A stretch of DNA of 64,000 nt, taken from contig JAGTJM010000020.1 in the NCBI GenBank assembly GCA_020747015.1, forward strand, positions 434,001 to 498,000, in the 5' to 3' direction. The notes under the pieces were generated by a model. The model ran no database searches. It saw only the letters and a program-made list of their open reading frames with translations, and had not been told where the DNA came from. The first letter of the stretch is position 1. Each line of letters begins with the position of its first letter. Source of the stretch: Pyrenochaeta sp. MPI-SDFR-AT-0127 (Eukaryota; Ascomycota; Dothideomycetes; Pleosporales; Cucurbitariaceae). The translations under genes and the position numbers were made by a program. Below, one piece after another: positions 11,941 through 23,072 of this stretch.

Positions 11941-12016
11941 GATACAATCCAACCGACCATGGTTTGACGCTACCATGCCGGCTCTTAGCACAACCCATGG
12001 TCGGTTGGATTGCATC
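11941..12016. repeat. 22-bp inverted repeat with 32-nt loop
   Basis: Arms 11941-11962 and 11995-12016 are complementary with one mismatch; the core is CAATCCAACCGACCATGG against CCATGGTCGGTTGGATTG. Each arm also carries the palindrome CCATGG. It could be a strong hairpin or the ends of a very small non-autonomous element. No clear flanking target duplication is visible. Confidence 0.65.
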
Positions 12017-13461
12017 CTGCATGTCGTCACTTTGTCCCGTTTATTTCAACCAACACATATCATGGAAACTGTACATTACACAACGAATGCATTGAAACCT
12101 CAATCCTGTGCTTCTCTGTGGCATAACTTTTCATGCCCATTCTTATAACCTTGGCACCACGAAACCGCGGCCGATATTTGCCGCTCTAGTCGTCCCAGTT
12201 CGTTCCTGCAATAGTTTGGCATATCACCGTTGTGCGCATATTCGAGTCTGTCCACTAACAATTGGCGTAAATGATAGCATAAGAAGAAACATCACCAGAC
12301 ATGCATCAAGCTCTACTTCTTCATCAATGGCACCGCCTTTGCTTGCAAAAGCCGCCCGAACAAAGACACGCTCAACCGCAATCCCCAAGCCAAAAACAAA
12401 GCCTGCTGCCCGAGACCCTTCCTCGCTACCTACAGTACCGGCCAAAACTACAGTCTAGAAATTTGGTCTCATTTGATCAGAGGAATGCTACTAGTGTTAA
12501 GGGTTTTTTCTTAAGAGTGTCTGTTTAAGTAAATACTCCTATATCTGATAGGGGTTCAATGAGCTGGTAGTTGATCGATGTAAAGTCCATTTGCAATTCG
12601 AGATATTGAAATTAGATACTCCGAACCTGTAACTCTGCTCTATCTGTCCAAATGGGCACTTGAACATTTGGTCTGTACCAATCTTATATATGATCATCAC
12701 CAGGAGCTGAATATGCGTATTCGATCACTCGAACGGTCTCGAGGACCGTGGATGAAAGGAGAGTATTGCCGGAACGAGGGTCGAAGAGCTCAGCCACTGA
12801 ACACTCTGTGGCCCGAAAATAGGACCACTCAATCCTAGACACCTCAAATCCCTGTGAGCTGATTGGGGCCCAGTTTTAGACTCTCTTCATGCTTCTTAGA
12901 GAGGAAATCAGGCACAATTACATTGGCTCATACTGGCTCAGGGCGAGCTCAGGCACGAACTAGAGATAACCACGCTGGCTCACGGCAAGCTCAGGCTTGT
13001 TCAGCCACAGCTCTTTGCTACTTACTCGTTGCTCACGTTACACCCCTGCGTGACTCAAGATCAAACCAGAAAATGCTTTGTGTGAGCGTAGATTTCACTT
13101 AATTGTTACCCGCTATTGCGACCAGGACAGCTTTCGCTTGGGAATGGTCCGCAAAAAACATTAAATCGTGTTTTCCTGTACATTCTGGACAGAAAACCTA
13201 ACAATTTTTAAAATTTCCTGCAAATGCTACTTGACAAACATATAGTCAAACATGAAAACATGCAGGTCGCCTGAAGGCGCATGTAGTGATACGGGGCTCA
13301 TGACGTCGCTTCCTGTTTTGGATACAAGGCCCGTGCACTTTGTTTATCGTTCGTTAGTCTCGATACCCACACATAACCTCTCCCCACTCACAGACCACCC
13401 CGATCTCCGCTCCACATCTCCTACTATACGGACCGATCTATTGCTCTTCAATCAGTGCAAT

Positions 13462-16105
13462 ATGGCGCGCCGTTCAGCTCGTCTGCAGAAGGTATGCACA
13501 TATTGCTCTCGTTCTAATAGTACTTTGTTTACATCTGCTGACCACTGCAGCGCTCTACAACTCCCGCCGACACCTCGATGAGGTCGAGCGACAGCTGGCA
13601 CACGGCTTCCTCGCCTCGCCTCGAGCTTCCGTCGCTCCCAGAACTCCCAGATCCCAGTACGAAGACCCCACAGAAGCCCACGGCAGGAGACCGCCAGCCT
13701 GCGGCATCGAAGCTCGCACAGGCGACGCCAACACCTCTGAAGAGCAAGTCATCCAAGTCACTATTCACAGCTGTCACCAGCCGCACGCCAAAGGATCGAA
13801 CACCCATCAAGCCTGCGGGTCAAGAGATGCACCCCGCGCACCATCATGCTAGCACAGCCAAGGTTCTGGATGAAGCGCGCTGGTTGGGCTTCCAGGCGCT
13901 GGGTGCATACACTGCACCACCAAAAGCAACAGGCGCAATCCAGACGACGCCCTCGAAAACTCCAGCGCCTAAATCCACACACAATGCCGTCAACATCGAA
14001 TCATCGCCCGAGTTCCGCTTTCAATTCAAGTCCCCGTTCTCTCTGTTAAGAGGCTCAAGGCAGGATGAGGCAGGATTGAGCCCACGCTCACGAAATATTC
14101 TCAAAGATGCGGCCATTGCTGGTACCCCTGGCGGTGGAAGTCGAGCCTTGTTTGGTACGTATGATTACTTATGATATGCTAGCTCCGGTAGGCTTAGAGT
14201 GCTTTGCGGAACGGTTTCATACTTTCACAAGACATTCAAGGTCTATGTGAAGCACAACGCGCGGCTGAGCATATTGCGCTTATGCTCCTCATTCAGAAGT
14301 ACCGTACTGACTGGCCAACCATTAGGCACGACTGAATTCTCTACCAAAGCGGATATGTCTTCACAGCGCAAAAAAGTAGAAGCTAAGGGTAAAATGGCCC
14401 GCTTCAGCGACGTACATATGCAGCAGTTCAAGAAAATGGACTCGATCGCGAACCATGCCTCAGCCTTCCGCGCTGATCCCAGTCGATTCAAGCCAGTCGT
14501 CACACAATCTCTTAAGAAATCACCATCAAAGCCTACCCTGGCGGATACTGAAACGCAGAAGTTGAAGCGCACGCAGTCAAAGATGGATGTTGCAGAAACG
14601 AGCGTGAAAGCTGGTGGTGGTCTGAAGCGTACCCAATCCAAAATGAACATGGCCGAATCAGCAAGCAAGATTCCACCGACACCATTGAAGCGTACCCAGT
14701 CGAAGATGAACTTGACAGGATCCGGCCTGCCACGCTCACAGTCCACGGTTCGTCTGGTTCCTCCGACACGTGATGGACGTCCAGCTTCACAGGAAGGTGA
14801 CAGTAATACGATGGCCAAGCGTGTGAAGCGCACCGAGGCCGACGATGCTGCCACTACCCGTCCCATGTCACGCGACAGAAAGCCTGAGGCTCATGTACCC
14901 GCAACCATGACACCAGCACGTAAAATCGCTTCTCAGACTGCACTTCCTCGACTTGCTGCTAGGCTGATGACACCCACCAAGTCCTCAATCGCACGCTCGC
15001 AGAGTGTTAAGGTCATGAAGTCCACTTCAATGATGCCTTCTTTGCTGAAGTCGCCGTCTACTAATAACCTCTTCTCTCCAACCCACATCGCCCAGACCAT
15101 GAGAGATGGCGCCCGCGAGAGTATGCGCAAGGTACGTCGAGCAGTATGATACTACGCAAGCTGTGTTCAGCCACCATAGCTTCACGTCTCCTGCTTCACT
15201 AGCACATTAATTTTTCGATCACTTTGACTTTTGTCGAAAAACACATTCTGACTGACAATGCTCAGGCAAGCCACAACTTACAGCGCGTCCGCTCGATTCT
15301 TCGCACGCCAAGCCGCAAGTTCTCCGACGATCCTGCGAAGATCGCTGCTGGCACTCACATGTCACCTCCATCTGCTTTGGACTATGAGAAGGCTCTTCCT
15401 CTGGTCCCTGCGACAGCACCCGTCAAAAAGCATGTCATATTTAGTAGCAGTACGCTAGCGCGAGCAGAGAGTGACGGATTGGGCAAGTCCCCATCACCGA
15501 TGAAATTTAGGGCAGGCAGTGAAGTACCCACGGGAGCTGTAATATACCCTACCCTTCAGCCGACCGTTCAGTATCCAGAACTCTCTCAGGATGACGAAAC
15601 TCCGGTTGCTTCTCCATCTCGACGTTTAACCTTTGGCGGCGAGGCTGCGAACCATCCTCGCCAATTCTCCTTTGACTCGGGCAAGCCTGTCGACTTTGGT
15701 AAGTCAGGTCCTTTGTCTTCGTGGGCTGAGGAGCTTTTGACCACCATTCACATGGAACCCTGAAGAGCTCCAATACCTTGTCAGATAGATCTAACAATGT
15801 GCTAACTCTTTTCAGGCCCCGTCTCCACTGGTACCATTCGCGTGGTCCGGAAGAGTGATGCCTTTTCTCTCGCCGATAGCAAGAAGCGGAAGCTGGACAC
15901 TCTCCAAGAGGCCTCGGACAAGGAAAACGATGAGCCTGCCGAAGAGGAGATGCGTTCTACGAAGAAGATGAGGCCGACCCCAATCGCACCGCCAAAGACG
16001 CCTGCCAGCGCGAGCAAGCTCCCTCGCCGTACTCCAGGACGTGGCAGCGCCATCTCCAAGTCTCGATTGAACTTCCTAGCTACACCTAAGCGAGGCAAGG
16101 CTTAA
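13462..16105 (+). CDS. Basic, Ser/Thr-rich repeat protein, unknown function
   Basis: Five exons (13462-13491, 13551-14154, 14326-15131, 15266-15698, 15816-16105) join in phase to 720 residues. I do not recognise a named family. The protein is Lys/Arg/Ser/Thr/Pro-rich and likely disordered and nuclear. A motif LKRTQSKM occurs three times in the middle with spacers of 15-20 residues, followed by related RSQS boxes (PRSQSTVRLV, ARSQSVKVMKS). Many SP/TP sites suggest proline-directed phosphorylation. KKHVIFS fits the RVxF docking pattern for PP1, and the C-terminus has basic KKRKLDT and STKKMRPTP boxes. This composition suits a chromatin- or spindle-associated protein, which is inference. The N-terminal exon encodes only ten residues (MARRSARLQK). 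Intron 2 (171 nt) and intron 3 (134 nt) are longer than most here. Confidence 0.8.
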
Positions 16106-16834
16106 GCTGGAGTCAAGTTCTTCGATGCTGGGTTGTGTTAGCCACGGTTTCTAGTATCATACCTTCCATGCGCCCTTTACTGGCGTTCTTTAACAGTCTC
16201 CAAAGTTCATGACTCATGCCGACTTTTCTTTCTGTCTATTTCCTTCCTCTCTCATACATCACATGACGTTTAGGTGGTCACGATTGGCGAAAATTGGTTG
16301 TCAACATTTTGGGCTTTCTCATGTTTCATACGTCCGATGGACATTGCATATCACGACATGGTCTTCACGACAAAGCTTAGCTTGTGTATCATATAACGAA
16401 TGAATGGAGTGCATATTTTATCAAACTTGTCACGCTGTGATGAGTGAAGTTGTTGTTATGGCGTCAAGGTTCAAAGAGACAACGGAACTTTTGCCACAAA
16501 GCCGATCATAGGAGCATGTGCTTCAGGATCATATCTCTTAAACCTATCGCCATCAAGCCCTGGAGTTCTGAAGTCTCCAGCTGTAAAGTGAGGCTTGACG
16601 GTCTTGGGTGACTAAGCCAAGGCCCTGGTCGTGCGTCTCGTGTCGCGGATCATTCCCGAATCGACGTCAGGCCGCTTCATTATTTGGCCGATCATCCAGC
16701 ATTTCTCACGCTTAGAAGACCCCACTGCCGACCAGCACCTTCGCTCAACCACTGCTTACTACGTCATCTAAGCACACGCGGACACACCACGGCCTCGCTA
16801 TACCGGCAGGCCATTTTCGTACAAGTCCTTCACC
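16106..16834. other. Spacer before the BAG-domain gene
   Basis: No gene seen. The in-frame stop at 16769-16771 shows that the next reading frame cannot extend further upstream without an intron. Confidence 0.5.
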
Positions 16835-18133
16835 GTGGCGTCGATTAATACCCTTCTCGACGAAGTGAAGAAATCTGTCAACTTCTTCAAGAACCACCCT
16901 CTACTTGGCACCACTGCCAATCCACCGATAACCAGCGATAACCAGCTACCTACAGGCGCGCTATCGAGAATTATACATTTTCTACAGCAGCGTGGTCTCA
17001 ACGATATCGCTGACTTTGTCACAAAGCCCCGCTTCGACGACCCAGCCTACCTCACCACACTTGTTATAGCACTAGCTGCTATTTTTGTTACAATGTCTTG
17101 GTTCTCCCGCACCGGTGGCAGTTGGGGAGGACGCTTCTCGCCCTTCGGTCGGCCAGGCAATTCGCCCAATGCGGGGGTTGTCAACGACTCGGATTTCTCA
17201 TACATCACGAACGAAGACCTGCGGAGAAACGGCGCCGCGCAAGCCCCGGAGATAGTCGATTGGGACGACAAAAATCCCGGGCGCGAGACGGACGTCCTAG
17301 TCTTCAAGGAGAAAAGGACGCATTATCCTACACACTTCCCAGCGCACAGCATACGCGACGGAGATCTGAGGATTGGCACAGTACGACAGGCGGCAGCGAA
17401 GAAGTTAGGCATCGATAACCCAGGCCGGATACGCATGTTCTACAAAGGCCGAAATTTAAAGCATGACGAACGAACTGCGCGAGAGGAAGGGCTCCGTGGT
17501 GACGGCACCGGCAGCGAGATATTAGTCACAGTCGGCGAGGCATCAGTTGGTGGTCTTGCTCCTGGCTCGGAAGAAGCACCACAGCGTGCGTGGAGTGAGG
17601 GCGAAGACGAAGAAGACGATGACGAGGATGATATCGATTCTGGTACGAACACGTCAGGCAAGAAGAAGTCTCGCAAACGCGGTGGGAGGAAGAGCAAGAA
17701 GAAAGGCGCCTCTTCTGCCAATGCCTCTGGAACCTCGACGCCCGGCTACGTTGGCGCAGGCGCAGGCGCAGAATACCTACCCATACCCTCGCATATCAAC
17801 GCTGGACCTCGACCTACCTCCGCACCCCCGCAGAGCACCCCCCGCGCCGCCGCCCCAATCACTGCCGACGGCAAGCTCGACGCTATCGCCAGCAAATTCC
17901 ACACTGAGTTCGTGCCCCTGGCGATACAGTATATGAACAACCCGCCACAAGAGAAGGCCAAACGCGAGTTCGAATATAAGAAGCTGAGTGAGACTATCTT
18001 GACGCAGATCATTTTCAAGTTGGATAGTGTCGAGACAGAGGGCGATCCAGATGCGAGGTTGAAGAGGAAGGCCCTTGTGAAGGAAGTACAGGGCATGCTT
18101 ACAAAACTGGATGAGGTGGGCAAAGCCGGTTAG
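16835..18133 (+). CDS. Membrane-anchored UBL/BAG-domain Hsp70 co-chaperone
   Basis: A 432-residue frame. A helical N-terminus is followed by one membrane segment near 73-88 (LTTLVIALAAIFVTMSWF). A ubiquitin-like region spans about 150-235 (VLVFKEKRTHYP.., GTVRQAAAKKLGI, IRMFYKGRNLKHDE). A very acidic stretch and a Lys-rich GKKKSRKRGGRKSKKK linker come next, and the C-terminal BAG domain lies at about 345-428. BAG proteins release nucleotide from Hsp70; yeast Snl1 is an ER/nuclear-envelope-anchored example. The frame has no usable ATG: it opens with GTG in the context CACCGTGGCG, an in-frame stop lies 66 bases upstream, and the next in-frame ATG falls inside the membrane segment. Either GTG is used, a short upstream exon was missed, or the base is a variant or error. 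Confidence 0.85.
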   Translation: MASINTLLDEVKKSVNFFKNHPLLGTTANPPITSDNQLPTGALSRIIHFLQQRGLNDIADFVTKPRFDDPAYLTTLVIALAAIFVTMSWFSRTGGSWGGRFSPFGRPGNSPNAGVVNDSDFSYITNEDLRRNGAAQAPEIVDWDDKNPGRETDVLVFKEKRTHYPTHFPAHSIRDGDLRIGTVRQAAAKKLGIDNPGRIRMFYKGRNLKHDERTAREEGLRGDGTGSEILVTVGEASVGGLAPGSEEAPQRAWSEGEDEEDDDEDDIDSGTNTSGKKKSRKRGGRKSKKKGASSANASGTSTPGYVGAGAGAEYLPIPSHINAGPRPTSAPPQSTPRAAAPITADGKLDAIASKFHTEFVPLAIQYMNNPPQEKAKREFEYKKLSETILTQIIFKLDSVETEGDPDARLKRKALVKEVQGMLTKLDEVGKAG

Positions 18134-18871
18134 CTATATGTGCGAAGAGCGGGGATGTCTGAGGATTTGTGACATCATAATACTGGTATGAGCGTGTAGG
18201 TTTTAGTGCCTCTCACATTGGACTGGCACTGTAGATATTTGTGGTAGAGCATCTAGCGATTGGCGTTGAATGAACGGTCGTCGTTTCAAGTCACCTATCA
18301 TTTCAAGCCTTTACCTTTTCTCAAATTTATCTAGATTTTGTTTCCTGCTCTTCTATTTCTTCTGGATTACACTCCTACAATCTCCGCATGGACGTGGTGT
18401 AACAGCCTATACGCCTGAAGCGTCTTCGTGGTAACCTCACAATATCATCATGGCGCTCAGCTCTTCACACGTAACATTATCAATCACGCTGCGAACGTCC
18501 CTCCCTCCGTAACTTGACGCCCCCATGCTGAGATGTATCCAATCCTTAGGCATCTTAGCACACACTCTCTCTTCGAAATGCTAGAAGAATCGATTAGGCT
18601 GTCATTGATGGTTGGTATATCTCCCTAGAAAGTCATCTGGCAGTAAGAGAGAGTACAACCATGTTAGTCAGATTATCCATCTTTCTGTTTACAGCATCCA
18701 AACTTGTTTCAGCTTCTTGGACCCTACTCTACTTTGATCATCCTAAATATCTGGATTTCCTGCCGCAAGCCGCCGACTGTTCACTCATGGATACAAGAGG
18801 GTATTTTGAGCCTTGACGAAGAGCGGAACCTCTCGAAAGTGCATTAAATCAGCGAAAAATCGGAAATCTGT
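18134..18871. other. Spacer between convergent BAG and bZIP genes
   Basis: It receives the 3' ends of both neighbours. No ORF or RNA gene can be supported. Confidence 0.5.
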
Positions 18872-19790
18872 CTACATCACTTCCGCAAGGACATTTAGCA
18901 AGATTTTGTTATCAATCCGACAGCCCTCAGTTGGTGTAGCGCCATGCCTGTATCCTGCGCGGAGCTTGAGATCCAAGTCTGTAGTGCTGTAGCCTTTTAA
19001 GTTGCTCTTAAGAACAAGCGAGAACGCCCAGGAACAGAGACTGGTTGTGTCTGATACGTTATATGCGGGAACCGCATTGGTAAAGGCTTGTGCCATCAAC
19101 GACTCCATAGTCAAGTGATCAAGGTTGTCAGTTGGACCGTCTGTCTGCTCCGACAGGCAAGCTGAATCGTTGAGAAAGTTGGTAAGCTCCCATGCTAAAG
19201 TGTCATCCGTTTGAATCGAATTTTGAGGCTCTTGTTCTGAGATTAGAGTATCTGGTCTTGATAGGCCAGGAGAATGTAGTACTCGTTCGCACTCTGTGCC
19301 TTGTGGCATGTGCGGCTTGTCGACGTCAGCATCCGAGCAATGTGCTCAACGTCGAAGAATCTACACACCTGCAGTAAGCTCAGTGACAAGGAAGGGGATA
19401 AGCAGGGTCTGGCTTGAGAAAAATCTTCGCTCTTGAGTATAGCCTGCGAGATAGTCGGAGCAACCCAGGCAGCGTTACTGTAAGCCACAAGAAAGTCATC
19501 GTGCAGTCCTAGAGATCGCAAGAGTCGTTTCAGCGACTCATTTTCTGTGGCAAGCTGCTCAAGCTTCTGATTGGCCATAGATTTGGGATCAGTGATTTCG
19601 TATTGACGAATCTTATCTTCGAGGCTTGTGATGTATTCTTTCTGTCTCGCGCGGCAGCGCCTCTGATTGTTACGAACGCGCTCGAGGTCTGTAGCCTGTT
19701 CTTCGGTTGAGTGAGCGGAGCGGGAACTGGCCAAAGCAGGATAAATAGCACCTTTCCTTTTGAAATTGTTCTATTCCTGTTGATTGGCAT
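18872..19790 (-). CDS. bZIP transcription factor A
   Basis: Minus-strand exons 19790-19752, 19695-19369 and 19315-18872, with introns of 56 and 53 nt, give 269 residues. The basic region is RVRNNQRRCRARQKEYI, matching the fungal NxxRRxRxRxxEY bZIP pattern, followed by a leucine/isoleucine heptad zipper (LEDKIRQYEI.., LEQLATENESLKRLLRSLGL). The C-terminus has GCRIDNKILLNVLAEVM, a motif shared with the divergent bZIP next door. The chosen start (MPINRNR) makes intron 1 join in phase directly before ATDLERVRNN. An ATG at 19859 in the same frame would add 23 residues. The first intron ends ..AACAG; the second ends in the less common AAG. It is probably a pathway-specific regulator, which is inference. 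Confidence 0.85.
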
Positions 19791-19984
19791 TTTCGAGACT
19801 ACTGGGGTTGGCAGCTCGACGGAAGGCGTACGTATTTGGCGTGTTGTAAGTGCCTCCATGGATCAAGCAGCTTGAATCTGTTCGTACGTGGCTAAGGTGT
19901 CAAGCCCAGTCAACTTAGCCCCAGCTTGTGAACAAATAAAGCTAAGCTCCGACTCTTGCTTCTCTGCCATTCCTCTACACCATC

Positions 19985-20864
19985 ATGTCGAGCAAGGTCC
20001 GTTACACATCGTTCCTGGAACAAACAACTGAACATATACTAGAGCAACGACACGTCATCATCCAGTCGCATTCGAGACAATCAGAGACGCTCCCGTACCC
20101 GACGCGCAGCGCTCCTCAGCGATCTCCAGAAACGCGTGCACGAGTATGAGCAGCAAGGCGTTACCGCCACACAGGACATGCAGAGAGCTGCGCGCAAAGT
20201 CGCTCAGGACAATGTTCGACTTCGGAGTCTGCTTGCGCTCCACGGTGTCCAGCAAGAAGAAGTAGAATCTTATTTACGGTCACCAGAGGAGGCAATCATT
20301 GCCGAGGCTCATCTTCCTTCCCTCCTGTGGTCAATGGCAAACCATCAACGTGGAACGTCCGAGACCAATTCAAGTCTCTTCCTTAATTCGGCAGGTCCCT
20401 GGGGTCGTACTCAGACTCGGCATTTTGACGTTGAATACATGCATGTTGATTCAGATTCTGCACCACACCGGCAACCCACACGTACCACGCAAGGCTCAGA
20501 AAAAGAACAAGAAGTCACTCAGAATCTCGATCCAACGGGAACACCAACAGCGACGGCAGATGAGAACATCGACTTGGAGGGTCCCAGTGAATCGGATGAC
20601 ATCACCTACACGTGCTCTGAAACTAATTCAGTAGGATGTCAGGATGCTCTCGGCTGTTTCTGCCCTCCTGTGCCAGAGAACGATCAGTATCTAAGCAGCC
20701 CAGGGCTTGAAATCTCATGTGAAACAGCTGCAACAATTATTGCTGAAATGCGAGGAGATGGAGACAAGGACTCCGTTCGCGCTTCCCTTGGATGTCGTGG
20801 TCGAGAGGGTTGCAATATCAAAAACACCACGGTCTTGCAAGTTATGGAGGAAAGCTGGGGGTGA
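19985..20864 (+). CDS. bZIP transcription factor B (divergent paralogue)
   Basis: Exons 19985-19996 and 20043-20864 give 277 residues. The first exon encodes only MSSK, and the 46-nt intron starts with the unusual donor GTCCGT and has branch site AACTGAAC. The basic region RIRDNQRRSRTRRAALL and a zipper (LQKRVHEYEQQG.., VRLRSLLALHG) identify a bZIP. The C-terminal GCNIKNTTVLQVMEE resembles the same end of bZIP A, so the pair probably arose by duplication. Start codons are 195 bases apart (126 if the upstream ATG of A is used), giving a shared promoter. The acidic, Ser/Thr-rich middle could be an activation region. The closest job is a cluster or stress regulator; no target is proven. Confidence 0.85.
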
Positions 20865-21155
20865 TGCGCAACGCTCTAGGTTGTCGTGTTGACTATCGAC
20901 ATCACCCTTCATTACCATATCATCATCCCGCGAGCTCAAGGATCGGTTATGATCAACCTCTGGTACAAATCAATTCGCCTGAAATTATACCCACCCCACG
21001 AATGCCGCCGTACCAGTACCAGTCGCGCTCGAGTCTCCTCTCGCAATGTTACATACCAAAATGGTTTAGACAATAAGGTTATTTGGCGGGATATTGCAGC
21101 AGGCCATGGTTGTCGTGTTGCAATTGAGCTTTGCTGTGACAACTGACAATGCTGG

Positions 21156-22700
21156 TCAAGCGCCTTGCACCATATCACTTTGGGCTTTGCGACTCTTTAC
21201 TCTGCGAAGCTGAAACATGAATCCGCTTGCGACTACATACGCCATGCCAGCAAAGATTTGGGTGTAGAGATACTCTCTGGACGACGAAGTCCGTCGCAGT
21301 TTTAGTGCGATACCTTCAGAAACTGCGGAACGTGATCAGCTAAAGCAGATTTAAGGAGTATCAGTTAGGAAATGAAACCCTACCAGTCGCTGGAATTATT
21401 ACTGTTGCCCATGACAAAGACAACAGTGATTGCAGGTTCTGAATCCCAGCAACCTCGACGCAAAGCGGACCTATTGTCTGCGTACAACGATTTTAGTGCG
21501 TGCGCCGTACACAAATTTGACAAGAGTCCGGAGATCCAACGTACCATCCAGAAGACCCCAACAATAGCCCCACAGATGATTGCAAAGAAAACAGTAAGCC
21601 CAAAAGATGCAGCAGGCAGCCAGAAAGCAAAGCATGAAAGACCACACAGCAGGGTTAAAACACCTGCTGTGTCGATTCGACTCCATTTGTCGCTCAGTAT
21701 GCCAATTGCTGGTCGTCCGACCGCAGTGCCTAAATTCAATAATCCGATTATATCCGTAGCTTGGGCTCTGGTGAGGCCTATGGACAAGGCAAAGTCAGAT
21801 AGGGAGAAGAGAAGGATAACATAACCTAGCATGCTGATAAATGCCCAGGCAAGCAGCAGGATAACATCGTATCGTTGAAGAAGTGTAGTGTCAAATCCAA
21901 GCTGGGACGGCCGAATGATATGGTTCCGGTCCCGTATTATTGTTATTGCGGCCAGATTGGCGATGATTGCGATAATTCCAGTGATGCGTAAAGCCCAACC
22001 AATACCCAAACGTTGGATTATAGCCTCGGTGCCCCACGCGAAGGCAGCACCACCAACACCAGATCCTGCAGCACTAACTCCATTGGCTAGGCTTCGCCTT
22101 CGAACGAACCATTGGGAAAGGATAGGCAGGCTTGGAATGTATAAAAAGCCAATTCCACAGCCAATGAGAATGCCTTGAGAGATATGCAACTGCCATGTTC
22201 GAGTGGCAAAAGAAGCTGCAATGAAACCCACACTCTGAAATACTACGCCAGCAATCATTACCTTGTGTGTTCCGAACTTTCGAGTAAGAACGGTAACAAT
22301 AGGTGCTACAAGCATGGCTATCGAGAAGTTGAAGCCGCCAATAAAAGCATAATCCCATGTAGATGCTTCTGGGAATATGTCTTCAGTCAAATAATGTGAG
22401 AGGTATATACCATATGCCTAGACGAAAGAGTAAGTACAACCACTGATGATGAGAAGACGTAGTTTAGTAAACGATGGCAGATACAAATATGACAACGTTT
22501 GCAGTGACCAAGCTTTAGCGGCAGTGTAGCCTTACCGATACAGTGCCCCAGGTGAAGCAATTGATTGTGAAGCATGCGGCTACACAGACCCAGCCATATC
22601 CACCATCCGGAGGAACTTCTTCTCTTCTGCTGTCATCGTTACCTACGTCATCGAATCTGCTTATTGTTGTGAATAGCCGATCGCCCGATTCCATCGCCAT
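21156..22700 (-). CDS. MFS monocarboxylate-type transporter
   Basis: Minus-strand exons 22700-22536, 22417-21545, 21477-21384 and 21322-21156 give 432 residues, the usual length of the fungal MCT (SLC16-like) MFS group. The N-terminal cytosolic segment carries the family signature PPDGGYGWVCV just before TM1. Further MFS features are about 12 membrane helices, WFVRRRSLANGVSAAGSGVG (loop and TM5 motif) and VGRPAIGILSDKWSR. The C-terminal exons supply TIGPLCVEVAGIQNLQSLLS and GMAYVVASGFMFQLRR. It should move a monocarboxylate or related small molecule across the plasma membrane; the substrate is unknown. Intron 1 is 117 nt, the others about 60-67 nt. It lies between the bZIP pair and arsH, all possibly one functional group. 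Confidence 0.93.
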
Positions 22701-23072
22701 CTTTCTCAGGAAATGTGAAGTCGAAAGGATACAGCAAGTATTGTGTGCCCTCGCGAAGTTTCATGGTTGTGAGAAATAGATTGTGTCCGCAGTATGTCAC
22801 CGCGTCGCTGCAGCATGTCACTTTCGGAGCAAGGGCACTTGCGGCTTGGCAAGCTGTCTGCGTCGCTTGCTTAACACTGGTCTGAACCACAGCACACTCG
22901 AATGAGACAATTTGGGACAATAATGTAGAGTTGGTGTTTCGAACATTGGGCCCGCCTCTCTATTTTACCGTATATATGTTCTTGCTTCTATGATAGCTCG
23001 TTCTATTTAACTGAATGACGTCCAGCCCCCATAGTTGGCATAGACAGTTGTGAGATACGCAACTGCTTACTA
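22701..23072. other. Spacer between MFS carrier and arsH
   Basis: Promoter of the carrier and 3' flank of arsH; no gene seen. Confidence 0.45.

Larger units (their letters stand above)
9562..13461. other. Gene-poor region with simple and structured repeats
   Basis: About 3.9 kb without a convincing gene. It contains four GAGCTC palindromes within 160 bases (10052-10209), an AG microsatellite, a 15-nt duplicated stem-loop segment (11255 and 11705) and a 22-bp inverted repeat at 11941-12016. A small basic ORF beginning at 12328 (43 codons, Lys/Pro/Ala-rich) cannot be supported. No transposase or reverse transcriptase motif was found. Confidence 0.5.

Noticed and set aside
11934..11942. TCCACCAAT (as ATTGGTGGA) in the gene-poor region
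   Set aside because: Exact match but no neighbouring sugar gene, so it counts as background for the motif.
14243..14866. 207-codon minus-strand ORF
   Set aside because: Lies antisense to the well-supported multi-exon gene and mirrors its Lys/Arg/Ser codon pattern; no independent features.
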